DNA of 64,000 nt from a virus, in IMG/VR virus record IMGVR_UViG_3300020536_000396, positions 1 through 64,000 of that record. One strand, 5' to 3'. Positions 41,563-48,572 of the stretch are shown piece by piece. A program made the position numbers and the translations under genes. The notes beneath the pieces were generated by a model. That model was given only the letters and a program-made list of their open reading frames with translations, made no database searches and was not told where the DNA came from. How positions within the stretch are numbered: the stretch's first letter is position 1; each line of letters starts with the position of its first letter.

Positions 41563-42735
41563 ATGACTAAGCGTGAAATGACCCGTCAAAAGTTTCTAGA
41601 AGCTCTCCAAGGTCTGGGTAAAGCCCAAGTGACTAAAACGGAGATTAAGCAAGTGTGTGAAACTTTGGGAATTTCTGGTGCTTCATGGTTTACTAAAGAA
41701 GAAACAAACAAAGTTTCCCGTGGCCTTTACCGAGTTCCTGCTGCCACTGTTGATACTGTTAATATGCAGGCTCAAGTTATTCCTATGACCAAAGCCATGG
41801 AAAAATCCACAAACAAAATCGTTAATGTTCAAACTGATTTGGACAGCGTTGATTTGATTCCTAAACAATACAAAAACTATGTTCCTTTTGGTGATTTTGA
41901 GGATATTGTTTCGATTGTTTCTTCGAAAAAGTTTTTCCCTGTTTTCGTTACTGGTCATTCTGGTAACGGTAAAACCATGAGCATCGAACAAGCCTGTGCA
42001 AAGGCAAAACGAAAATTCATTTGTATTTCGATGACACCTGAAACCGATGAAGGTGATCTTCTTGGTAATTATGTTCTGATTAATGGCAATATGGAATGGC
42101 GTGATGGTCCTGTGACCACTGCTGCTCGTCAAGGTGCTGTTCTGTGTATCGATGAGATTGACTATGGTGCTCAGAATCTATCTTGCCTTCAGCGTGTTCT
42201 AGAAGGTAAACCTTTCATGCTCAAAAAGAAAGGTGAACTGATTGTTCCTGCTGAAGGGTTCACTATCTTTGCTACCGCAAATACTAAAGGTAAAGGTTCT
42301 GATGACGGTCGTTATATGTTCACCAATGTTCTGAACGAAGCATTTCTTGAGCGTTTTCTGAACACTTACGAACAGAAGTGGCCTCCTGTTAAAATCGAAA
42401 AGAAAATCATCGAAAAGGAACTACAATCTGTTGGTCGTGAAGATGCCGATTTCTCTGATAAATTGGTATTGTGGGCTGATACAATTCGCCGAACTTTCGA
42501 TGATGGTGGTTGTGATGAAGTGATTTCTACTCGCCGTTTGGTGCATATCGTAAATACTTATGGTATTCACGGTGATAAAATGAAATCAATTTCGCTCTGC
42601 CTAAATCGCTTTGATGAAGATACTAAGGCAAGTTTTCTCGATCTGTATAGCAAAATTGATGCCGGTGTTAATCCTGAAGAAATAACACCTGCTCCGGAAG
42701 TTTCAGCTCCTGTTGAACCAGAACAACCTTTCTAA
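41563..42735 (+). CDS. MoxR/CobS-like AAA+ ATPase
   Basis: 390 residues. Walker A GHSGNGKT with Lys137-Thr138, Walker B LCIDEIDYG with Asp197-Glu198, sensor FATANTKGKG, and arginine-finger region FLNTYEQKW. TPETDEGDLLGNYVLINGNMEWRDGPVTTAARQGA is the MoxR/CobS insertion. The first 100 residues form a helical, Lys-rich extension. Cyanophage relatives are annotated CobS; with the VWA protein upstream it forms the usual MoxR-VWA pair. Monocistronic, from the terminator-borne promoter to the terminator at 42744. Confidence 0.85.
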   Translation: MTKREMTRQKFLEALQGLGKAQVTKTEIKQVCETLGISGASWFTKEETNKVSRGLYRVPAATVDTVNMQAQVIPMTKAMEKSTNKIVNVQTDLDSVDLIPKQYKNYVPFGDFEDIVSIVSSKKFFPVFVTGHSGNGKTMSIEQACAKAKRKFICISMTPETDEGDLLGNYVLINGNMEWRDGPVTTAARQGAVLCIDEIDYGAQNLSCLQRVLEGKPFMLKKKGELIVPAEGFTIFATANTKGKGSDDGRYMFTNVLNEAFLERFLNTYEQKWPPVKIEKKIIEKELQSVGREDADFSDKLVLWADTIRRTFDDGGCDEVISTRRLVHIVNTYGIHGDKMKSISLCLNRFDEDTKASFLDLYSKIDAGVNPEEITPAPEVSAPVEPEQPF

Positions 42736-42743
42736 TCAATTTC

Positions 42744-42773
42744 AGCCCATCGGTTAAGATGGGCTATTTTTTT
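42744..42773 (+). terminator. Intrinsic terminator after the AAA+ gene
   Basis: AGCCCATC/GATGGGCT, 8 bp with loop GGTTAA, then ATTTTTTTATCTTTT. It starts 8 bases after the stop codon. Confidence 0.88.
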
Positions 42774-42793
42774 ATCTTTTACCTGACTAACTG

Positions 42794-42822
42794 TTGACAA
42801 ACAAAGAAGGTAAGTTTATAAT
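42794..42822 (+). promoter_or_regulatory. Consensus sigma-70 promoter of the winged-helix gene
   Basis: TTGACA (42794-42799), exactly 17 bases, TATAAT (42817-42822). Both hexamers are perfect. The -35 again sits in a small dyad, TGTT-GACA-AACA (42792-42803). RNA would start near 42829. Confidence 0.85.
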
Positions 42823-42830
42823 TGTCAACT

Positions 42831-42860
42831 TGAGAGAACGGTCTCCTCTCAACCGTTTTT
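42831..42860 (+). promoter_or_regulatory. Two-state RNA leader
   Basis: TGAGAG (42831-42836) pairs with CTCTCA (42846-42851), and AACGGT (42837-42842) pairs with ACCGTT (42852-42857). The two 6-bp helices interleave with no room for both, so they exclude each other. The second is followed by a T run, giving a weak terminator-like form. The leader would begin at the very 5' end of the message. Confidence 0.5.
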
Positions 42861-42888
42861 AATGTGAGACCAATTTATGGAGTTTGTT

Positions 42889-43179
42889 ATGCCTAACTAT
42901 TCTAACATGTCTGCAAAAGAAAAAATCCTTGCTTATCTTTCGAAAGAAGATGGCTACAACACTTTGACCGTTGCACAAGCTCGTGCTCGCTTCAAAATCG
43001 ATAATGTGACTGCCCGTATCGATGAACTCCGCAAAGAGGGATATGCGATTTATACCAATCGTAAAACTCTCGCCGATGGCCGCAAGATTCAATACTACAA
43101 ACTAGGCAAGCCAACTAAGAAAGTTGTCGCCGCTGGTGTAGAATATCTTCGTATGCAAGGTATCAATGCTTTTGCCTAA
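42889..43179 (+). CDS. Winged-helix DNA-binding protein
   Basis: 96 residues from the ATG at 42889. An in-frame ATG at 42877 is inside the ATGGAG that holds the ribosome site, so the later start is preferred. SAKEKILAYLSKEDGYNTLTVAQARARFKIDNVTARIDELRKEGYAIYTNRKTLADGRKIQYYKLG is a helix-turn-helix with a beta wing of the phage HTH type. The protein is small and basic. It has a perfect promoter and a switchable leader, so it may regulate itself or the two neighbouring genes. Confidence 0.75.
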   Translation: MPNYSNMSAKEKILAYLSKEDGYNTLTVAQARARFKIDNVTARIDELRKEGYAIYTNRKTLADGRKIQYYKLGKPTKKVVAAGVEYLRMQGINAFA

Positions 43180-43198
43180 TTTGGGCTAGAAAAAGCAT
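43166..43198 (+). repeat. Inverted repeat across the winged-helix gene stop
   Basis: ATGCTTTT (43166-43173) and AAAAGCAT (43191-43198), 8 bp perfect with a 17-base loop, span the stop codon. It stands just before the terminator hairpin and may protect the 3' end or form an operator. Confidence 0.4.
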
Positions 43199-43199
43199 C

Positions 43200-43240
43200 G
43201 AGGAAGTAATACATATAGGTGTTACTTCCTCTTTTTATTT
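43200..43240 (+). terminator. Intrinsic terminator after the winged-helix gene
   Basis: GAGGAAGTAA/TTACTTCCTC, a perfect 10-bp stem with a 12-base loop, then TTTTTATTTT. It closes the 39-43 kb island. Confidence 0.82.
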
Positions 43241-43252
43241 TATGGGTGAATT

Positions 43253-44068
43253 ATGGAAATTGAAGTTAAGATTGATGATTTGAAGAAAAATAAAATATTT
43301 GTTGCTACGCCGATGTATGGCGGTATGTCACATGGACTGTATGTAAAGTCCTGCCTCGATTTACAAACAGTTATGACACAATACGGTGTAGAAACCAAAT
43401 TTTCATTTCTGTTTAATGAATCACTCATTACCAGAGCAAGAAATTATTTGGTAGACGAGTTTCTCCGCTCAGGTTACACACACTTACTTTTCATTGACTC
43501 GGATATTCATTACAATCCGCAAGATGTTTTAGCTCTGTTGGCATTAGATAAGGATGTTATTGGTGCTCCTTATCCAAAAAAATCTATTAACTGGGGTAAT
43601 GTGGCTACAGCTGCACGAACACACCCAAATATGGAACCAAAAGAACTTGAAAACCTTGTTGGTGAATATGTATTCAATGTAGTGAAAGGCACACAACACT
43701 TTCAAGTTACCGAACCCTTAGAAGTGATGGAAATTGGAACAGGTTTCATGTTGGTAAAACGTAACGTGTTTGAAAGAATGGAAGTGGAATATCCAAACAT
43801 TCGATACAAGCCAGATCATGTTGGTCAAGCCAACTTTGATGGATCACGTTACATTCATGCCTACTTTGATACAGTAATTGACCACAAAGATTCTATCACT
43901 GGTGGTGGATCAGAACGCTATCTATCAGAAGATTACATGTTCTGCCAAATGTGGCGTAAAATGGGCGGTAAAATCTATCTGTGTCCTTGGATGAGAACAC
44001 AACATATTGGTACTTACGCTTTCACAGGTAATATGCCTGCTGTTGCTCAATTCACTGGAAGGCTGTAA
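43253..44068 (+). CDS. GT-A fold glycosyltransferase-like protein
   Basis: 271 residues. FVATPMYGGMSHGLYVKS is a typical GT-A start. LLFIDSDIHYNPQDVLAL has the metal-binding Asp82-Ser-Asp84 (DxD). MEIGTGFMLVKRNVFERM and YLSEDYMFCQMWRKMGGKIYLCPWMRTQHIG are the acceptor-side blocks seen in phage glycosyltransferases. It has no signal peptide or membrane segment. It may glycosylate DNA, protein or sugar; T4-type DNA glucosyltransferases are of a different fold. TAATG overlap with the next gene. Confidence 0.7.
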   Translation: MEIEVKIDDLKKNKIFVATPMYGGMSHGLYVKSCLDLQTVMTQYGVETKFSFLFNESLITRARNYLVDEFLRSGYTHLLFIDSDIHYNPQDVLALLALDKDVIGAPYPKKSINWGNVATAARTHPNMEPKELENLVGEYVFNVVKGTQHFQVTEPLEVMEIGTGFMLVKRNVFERMEVEYPNIRYKPDHVGQANFDGSRYIHAYFDTVIDHKDSITGGGSERYLSEDYMFCQMWRKMGGKIYLCPWMRTQHIGTYAFTGNMPAVAQFTGRL

Positions 44069-44373
44069 TGCAAGAGCAAGGTCGTAAATTTGATGGAGGC
44101 AAACTAGAATATGGTTTGCTTCCACCTTTGGCTTTAAAAGCCACAGTTGATGTTCTTACCTTTGGTGCTCAAAAGTATGAACGTGATAATTGGAAAAAAG
44201 TTTCTGATTCCAAACGTAGATACTTTGATGCCATGCAAAGACATATCTGGGCATGGAAAGAAGGTGAAGTAAATGATCCTGAATCTGGTCGCCATCACTT
44301 AGCTCATGCTATGTGTTGCCTCATGTTTCTGTATGAACATGATATACTATATTCAGTAGATGACAATTCTTAA
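44068..44373 (+). CDS. dATP/dGTP diphosphohydrolase-like (PF18909-type) protein
   Basis: 101 residues. KFDGGKLEYGLLPPLALKATVDVLTFGAQKYERDNWKKV and RYFDAMQRHIWAWKEGEVNDPESGRHHLAHAMCCLMFLYE match the phage PF18909 family, in which EGE..D and HHLAHA residues bind metals. Relatives act as MazG-like NTP pyrophosphatases; in some phages a member supports unusual base metabolism. That assignment is by pattern. No purine-substitution genes (PurZ, DatZ) are seen, so an ordinary nucleotide-pool role is more likely. Confidence 0.65.
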   Translation: MQEQGRKFDGGKLEYGLLPPLALKATVDVLTFGAQKYERDNWKKVSDSKRRYFDAMQRHIWAWKEGEVNDPESGRHHLAHAMCCLMFLYEHDILYSVDDNS

Positions 44374-44387
44374 TTATGGAGTAAAAC

Positions 44388-45077
44388 ATGAAGTTATCAA
44401 ATGATACCCTTTCTGTACTAAAAAACTTTGGTTCTATCAATCAAGGTTTGTTTTTCAAAAAAGGTAACACACTAAAGACAGTTTCTTCTCATAAAAATAT
44501 TCTCGCTCAAGTGGATATTAAAGAAGATATTCCTACTGATTTTGGTGTTTATGACCTAAACAATTTTCTTTCTGTAGTTTCTCTACACAAAGATGACCCG
44601 TCTTTCGATTTCGACGACAAGCATGTGGTGATCGTTGGTAATAAAGGTCGTAGTAAAATCAAATATCGTTTTTGTGATCCAAAAATGATTAACACACCAC
44701 CCGAAAAAGATATTGCAATGCCAGAACCAGAAATCAAGTTCGAATTTTCTTCGGAAGATTTCGAATGGATTCTACGTGCTGCGTCTGTTCTATCTTCTCC
44801 TCATGTGGCTATTCAATCTGATGGTGAAGAAGTTCATATCGTCACACTCGACCTTCAAAATGACTCTTCGCATACCGACTCTCTTAAACTAAATGTTAAG
44901 GGTGATGGTAACAAATACAAGATGATTTTCAAAACAGAAAACATCACTAAAGTTATGCCCGGTTCTTATGATGTTTTTATTTCTTCAAAAGGAATCTCCC
45001 GTTGGAATAACAAAAACATCGCTCTAAAATACTGGATCACTACTGAATCTGGAAGCAAATTCGAAAGGTCTGAATAA
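44388..45077 (+). CDS. 45: Sliding clamp gp45
   Basis: 229 residues (T4: 228). KLSNDTLSVLKNFGSINQGLFFKKGNTLKTVS is the conserved start. DFGVYDLNNFLSVVSL, KIKYRFCDPKMI and IKFEFSSEDFEWILRAASVL then follow in T4 order to the end. A trimeric ring that tethers gp43 and, with gp55, activates late promoters. It is preceded by ATGGAG and a short spacer as ribosome site, and coupled by TAATG to the next gene. Confidence 0.92.
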   Translation: MKLSNDTLSVLKNFGSINQGLFFKKGNTLKTVSSHKNILAQVDIKEDIPTDFGVYDLNNFLSVVSLHKDDPSFDFDDKHVVIVGNKGRSKIKYRFCDPKMINTPPEKDIAMPEPEIKFEFSSEDFEWILRAASVLSSPHVAIQSDGEEVHIVTLDLQNDSSHTDSLKLNVKGDGNKYKMIFKTENITKVMPGSYDVFISSKGISRWNNKNIALKYWITTESGSKFERSE

Positions 45078-45295
45078 TGGCTTTATATAACTTTACAAAT
45101 GTTTTTGAAGGTAATGCATCAGACACTATCGCTATCAACTCTGACTATGTTGTAGCCGTGTATGAAACATTGTATCCTAATCCTGATACAAATGAACTTG
45201 ATGCTGTCACGAATATTTTTACCTCAAATAGTATTACATACCAAGTTAGAGAGAATTACTTAACTGTAATTGCCACATTAAACTCTAACAACTGA
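45077..45295 (+). CDS. Small unknown protein after gp45
   Basis: 72 residues, TAATG-coupled to gp45. It is beta-rich: LYNFTNVFEGNASDTIAINSDYVVAVYETLYPNPDTNELDAVTNIFTSNSITYQVRENYLTVIATL. No membrane or metal motif. The small size and fixed place between clamp and clamp loader suggest a phage-group-specific replication accessory, but there is no evidence of function. Confidence 0.5.
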   Translation: MALYNFTNVFEGNASDTIAINSDYVVAVYETLYPNPDTNELDAVTNIFTSNSITYQVRENYLTVIATLNSNN

Positions 45296-45334
45296 TACAA
45301 TTACACTTTATTATGATTTACGTGAGGACTAAAA

Positions 45335-46267
45335 ATGGAACATCTATTGTGGACAGAGAAGTATCGTCCCAAAACCATCGAAGATTGTATTCTCCCGGAA
45401 CGGCTAAAGAAGCCGTTTCAGGAGTACGTCAATCAACAAAACATTCCAAATCTTCTCTTGAGTGGTGGAGCGGGCGTTGGGAAAACAACAGTAGCGAAAG
45501 CTCTGTGCAACGAGATCGGCTGCGACTACATCGTAATCAATGGTTCTGATGAAAGAAACATCGACACATTTCGTGTAACGATTAAGAACTATGCTTCATC
45601 TATGTCTTTGTCTGGTGGCCGCAAGGTCATCATCATTGATGAAGCTGATTATCTGAATCCAAATTCGACACAGCCTGCTCTTCGTAATGCTATAGAAGAG
45701 TTTGCAAGTAATTGCTCTTTCATCTTTACTTGTAACTACAAGAATCGAATCATTGAGCCGTTGCATAGTCGCTGTGCTGTCGTTGAATTCAATTTGAAGA
45801 ATGGTGAGAAGGCTAAGATGGCTTCTCTCTTTTTCATGAGAATTCAATCGATTTTGCAAAGTGAAAAAGTCGAGTATGATGACAAGGTCCTGGCTGAGCT
45901 CATCAAGAAACACTTTCCAGACTTTCGCCGTATCATCAATGAGCTGCAGCGTTACTCTCAGTTTGGTAAGATCGATACTGGTATCCTGTCGCAGATTGGT
46001 GATATAACCCTTACTGAGCTGATTGGCTACCTGAAGTCGAAAGACTTTTCTAATGTCCGGAAGTGGGTGGCCAGCCATGACATTGATCCTGCCACCATGT
46101 ACAGGAAGATTTACGATTCGCTAAATGAGTTGCTAAAGCCGCAATCCGTTCCGCAGGCCATAATTATTTTAGCGGATTATCAGTATAAAGCGGCATTTGT
46201 CGCTGACCAGGAGATAAATACTTTGGCTATGCTCACGGAAATCATGGTCGATTGCGAGTTTTTATGA
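45335..46267 (+). CDS. 44: Clamp loader large subunit gp44
   Basis: 310 residues (T4: 319). LWTEKYRPKTIEDCILP, Walker A SGGAGVGKTT with Lys50-Thr51, VIIIDEADYLN, SCSFIFTCNYKNRIIEPLHSRC with the SRC arginine finger, and NELLKPQSVPQAI in the C-terminal part. It loads gp45 with gp62. Codons are clearly more GC-rich here than in adjacent genes (many CTG, CGC, ATC), unlike the neighbours. ATGA overlap with the following gene. Confidence 0.92.
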   Translation: MEHLLWTEKYRPKTIEDCILPERLKKPFQEYVNQQNIPNLLLSGGAGVGKTTVAKALCNEIGCDYIVINGSDERNIDTFRVTIKNYASSMSLSGGRKVIIIDEADYLNPNSTQPALRNAIEEFASNCSFIFTCNYKNRIIEPLHSRCAVVEFNLKNGEKAKMASLFFMRIQSILQSEKVEYDDKVLAELIKKHFPDFRRIINELQRYSQFGKIDTGILSQIGDITLTELIGYLKSKDFSNVRKWVASHDIDPATMYRKIYDSLNELLKPQSVPQAIIILADYQYKAAFVADQEINTLAMLTEIMVDCEFL

Positions 46268-46743
46268 GTTTACACAGAAGCGATATCACAATTGAAGAAG
46301 GTTTAAAAGTATTTGACGAACCTGCTAAAAGACTTGCTAAGTTGGTGATTCCAAAAATCATTGACTCGATAGTTGAAGTTCAAGAGCACCCAAACAAATA
46401 CAGTATAGATTTGATTGGATATCAAAGTGAAGATTCTCCTGTGGCCTACATTGAGGTTGAAACTTCCCACTCTTGGAAAACTGTAAATTTCCCTTGGAAA
46501 AGACTATCGTATCTTGAAGAGAGAAAGGGTCGATACCTCTACAAAGAAGAGTATCTTAATTTGAATATGTACTTTGTAATGTTCAATAAAGATTTTACAA
46601 GTTTTGCCATCACAGACAGAAATTCTATATTAAAATCTCCTGTGGAATCACATGTCAGAACTTGGAGAGGAAAAGAGCCAGAGAAGTTTAGAATGATTGA
46701 CCGAAAAGACTTCGATGTTTATATCGTGAAAGATTTGTTGTGA
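46264..46743 (+). CDS. Unknown, possible PD-(D/E)XK-like nuclease
   Basis: 159 residues from the ATG at 46264, which overlaps the gp44 stop; a TTG 12 bases earlier is less likely. DLIGYQSEDSPVAYIEVE shows Asp49 and Glu64-x-Glu66 at the right distance for a PD-(D/E)XK core, with Glu in place of the usual Lys as in BamHI. Then WKTVNFPWKRLSYLEERKGRY follows. It is inserted between gp44 and gp62, normally adjacent. The function remains speculative; a Holliday-junction or restriction-type nuclease or a non-catalytic relative are options. Confidence 0.45.
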   Translation: MSLHRSDITIEEGLKVFDEPAKRLAKLVIPKIIDSIVEVQEHPNKYSIDLIGYQSEDSPVAYIEVETSHSWKTVNFPWKRLSYLEERKGRYLYKEEYLNLNMYFVMFNKDFTSFAITDRNSILKSPVESHVRTWRGKEPEKFRMIDRKDFDVYIVKDLL

Positions 46744-47027
46744 AGGGAGAAACCAATGCTATTTTCCAATGGATACGTGATGACTTTGATTCCCATCCTG
46801 CCCGTTTTGTCATTGAGCTTTTGGCTTGGGGCATTAGCATTGGGTGTAGCCTTACTATGGCGATCACAGTCCCTAATCCTCCACTCCTCACTCTTTACCC
46901 TGCTTGGATTACTGGCTGCATCATGTATTCTTGGGCTGCTTATTCTAGGAAATCGTTTGGCATGCTGGCTAACTATTTGCTCATAACTGCAATAGATACA
47001 TTTGGACTGATTAGGATGTTGACATGA
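46740..47027 (+). CDS. Small three-helix membrane protein in the clamp loader operon
   Basis: 95 residues, GTG start overlapping the upstream stop (GTGA) and ATGA overlap with gp62 at its end. This frame is preferred to an overlapping hydrophobic frame at 46756-46986 because of these couplings. A cytosolic-looking N-terminus (KGETNAIFQWIRDDFDSHPARF) is followed by three hydrophobic segments: FVIELLAWGISIGCSLTMAI, LYPAWITGCIMYSWAAY and MLANYLLITAIDTFGLI. It might anchor replication proteins to the membrane or be unrelated and simply co-expressed. Confidence 0.6.
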   Translation: MKGETNAIFQWIRDDFDSHPARFVIELLAWGISIGCSLTMAITVPNPPLLTLYPAWITGCIMYSWAAYSRKSFGMLANYLLITAIDTFGLIRMLT

Positions 47028-47407
47028 ACCCTTTTGATTATGTAAATGCTATATTAAAGAGTAAAGAAAAACTAATTGTTGATGATATAACTGAGAAAGG
47101 ATACGAACCATTTCTAGTAAACCGATCTTTGTCTTATCATAAAGACTGTGTGTTCTATGCAAATGAGATGAATCGGAGGCACCATTTAGATAAAAAATTA
47201 CAAAATGATTTCCTTCTAAATACCATCAGGTCCCAGAAAAGGACTTTTGCTAAGTGGGTTAAGCGTGAAAAAAGTGAAGATATAGAATGTGTTAAATTAG
47301 TCTATGGTTTCTCTGACTCAAAATCCCGTGAGGCATTACGCCTACTTAGCAATGAACAAATCCAACAACTAAAAGAACAAACCGAGATCGGTGGATTAAG
47401 GAAATGA
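47024..47407 (+). CDS. 62: Clamp loader small subunit gp62
   Basis: 127 residues (T4: 187). NPFDYVNAILKSKEKLIVDDITEKGYEPFLVNRSLSYHKDCVFYANEMNRRHHLDKKLQNDFLLNTIRSQKRTFAKW is the short gp62 type of marine T4-like phages. It works with gp44 in clamp loading and lies just before regA as in T4. The protein lacks the extended C-terminal part of T4 gp62. Confidence 0.8.
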   Translation: MNPFDYVNAILKSKEKLIVDDITEKGYEPFLVNRSLSYHKDCVFYANEMNRRHHLDKKLQNDFLLNTIRSQKRTFAKWVKREKSEDIECVKLVYGFSDSKSREALRLLSNEQIQQLKEQTEIGGLRK

Positions 47408-47408
47408 T

Positions 47409-47813
47409 ATGGTTGATTTATCCAAGTTTGTTGAGGTGAAACTCAACGAACAGGACGATTTTCTAAAGGTAAGAGAAACTTTGACTAGGATTGGAGTATC
47501 ATCCAGAAAAGAAAAAGTCCTGTATCAGTCTTGCCACATTTTACATAAACAAGGCAAGTATTACATTGTACATTTTAAAGAGTTATTTGCATTAGATGGT
47601 AAACCCTCAAATCTCTCTGAAAATGATATACAAAGAAGAAATGCAATTGCTAATTTGCTAGAAGAGTGGGGTTTAGTTAAAATTATGAACCGATCTATTT
47701 TAGAAAATAATATAGCACCACTGCATCAAATTAAAATTATCTCTTTTAAAGAGAAAGATCAGTGGGAACTGATAACAAAATATAATATAGGCAAAAAATC
47801 ACAAGATTACTAA
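47409..47813 (+). CDS. regA: Translational repressor RegA
   Basis: 134 residues (T4: 122). DDFLKVRETLTRIGVSSRKEKVLYQSCHILHKQGKYYIVHFKELFALDGK is nearly the T4 RegA core. NAIANLLEEWGLVKIM and QIKIISFKEKDQWELITKYNIG follow. RegA binds near start codons of early mRNAs and blocks ribosome access; in T4 its targets include gp44, gp45 and regA itself. Its place right behind gp62 is the T4 order. Confidence 0.92.
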   Translation: MVDLSKFVEVKLNEQDDFLKVRETLTRIGVSSRKEKVLYQSCHILHKQGKYYIVHFKELFALDGKPSNLSENDIQRRNAIANLLEEWGLVKIMNRSILENNIAPLHQIKIISFKEKDQWELITKYNIGKKSQDY

Positions 47814-47827
47814 TATGGTGATTAATT

Positions 47828-48010
47828 ATGACAAAAGTGAAAAACAAATCTATCAAGTTAGTGAATAAATATACTAAAGAAGAAGTGTACACAAGAGACT
47901 ATGATAATGTGGTTAAAGACGGCAACAACGAGTTTATTCGTGTTTTCGAATCACATAATCCTAACCGAACTTTTCTTGTCAACCGACAGGCTTTTGTGGT
48001 TGTCAAGTAA
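47828..48010 (+). CDS. Small basic unknown protein
   Basis: 60 residues. KVKNKSIKLVNKYTKEEVYTRDYDNVVKDGNNEFIRVFESHNPNRTFLVNRQAFVVV, with a basic N-terminus and a mixed beta pattern resembling a small SH3-like fold. TRDYDNVV is close to YRDYDNMV in the small protein at 50327, though the rest does not align. It ends 3 bases before a terminator-like hairpin. Function unknown. Confidence 0.45.
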   Translation: MTKVKNKSIKLVNKYTKEEVYTRDYDNVVKDGNNEFIRVFESHNPNRTFLVNRQAFVVVK

Positions 48011-48012
48011 GT

Positions 48013-48039
48013 AGTGGCGCCTAATGGGCCACTTTATTA
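48013..48039 (+). terminator. Probable terminator after the 47828 gene
   Basis: AGTGGC/GCCACT stem with an inner CC/GG pair and TTTATT after it. Weaker T run than the other terminators. It would separate the replication chain from Hsp20. Confidence 0.5.
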
Positions 48040-48063
48040 ACTTGCTTAAAAAAAGGAGAAAAT

Positions 48064-48543
48064 ATGACTATTACTGGTCGATTTGGTCCAATGGTTCTTA
48101 ATCAGACATTGGGTTTTGAAAATTTTATTCGTGACGTTGAAGCAATTCTAAATGATTCTAGACCAACAAACAATTTTCCACCACATAACATCATCAAAGC
48201 AGATGAAAACAAATATGTGGTAGAACTTGCTGTTGCTGGTTTTAGTAAAGACGAAATTGATATCGAAGTGCAGGATAATACTTTGACTATCAAAGGTGAT
48301 AAGAAAGTCGGTACACCCGATGTTCAATACCTACACCGTGGAATTGGCACACGATCTTTTACTAAAGCAATCACAATCGCTGACACCATTGAAGTAAAAG
48401 GTGCAGAGTTCAAAGATGGTATTCTACGCATTGGACTTGAGAACATCATTCCAGAGCATAAGAAACCACGTAAGATTGAAATTGGCAATGAACTAAAGAC
48501 GTTTGAACCTCAACTTCTACAAGAAGAAAAACAAACGGCTTAA
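48064..48543 (+). CDS. Small heat-shock protein Hsp20
   Basis: 159 residues. The alpha-crystallin domain spans about residues 40-140: NIIKADENKYVVELAVAGFSKDEIDIEVQDNTLTIKGD, YLHRGIGTRSFTKAITIADTIEVKGAEFKDGILRIGLENIIPEHKKPRKIEI. The C-terminal I-x-I-type motif (KIEIG) lies after the domain. Oligomeric chaperone that holds unfolding proteins; also a regular gene of cyanophages and pelagiphages. It has its own AAAGGAG ribosome site, and a small UUCG hairpin follows at 48550-48563. Confidence 0.92.
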   Translation: MTITGRFGPMVLNQTLGFENFIRDVEAILNDSRPTNNFPPHNIIKADENKYVVELAVAGFSKDEIDIEVQDNTLTIKGDKKVGTPDVQYLHRGIGTRSFTKAITIADTIEVKGAEFKDGILRIGLENIIPEHKKPRKIEIGNELKTFEPQLLQEEKQTA

Positions 48544-48572
48544 TTTCTTGGGGCTTCGGCCTCATCTATATT

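Noticed and set aside
41683-42132. 149-residue minus-strand frame under the AAA+ gene
   Set aside because: Fully inside a gene with clear Walker motifs; composition is that of a reversed coding frame.
46756-46986. A hydrophobic 76-residue frame starting with ATG
   Set aside because: It overlaps the 95-residue membrane gene at 46740 in another frame. The latter is coupled by GTGA and ATGA to both neighbours, and the 76-residue frame is not.
48550-48563. UUCG hairpin after Hsp20 as a terminator
   Set aside because: Five-base-pair stem with a G-U pair and no T run; not strong enough to call.
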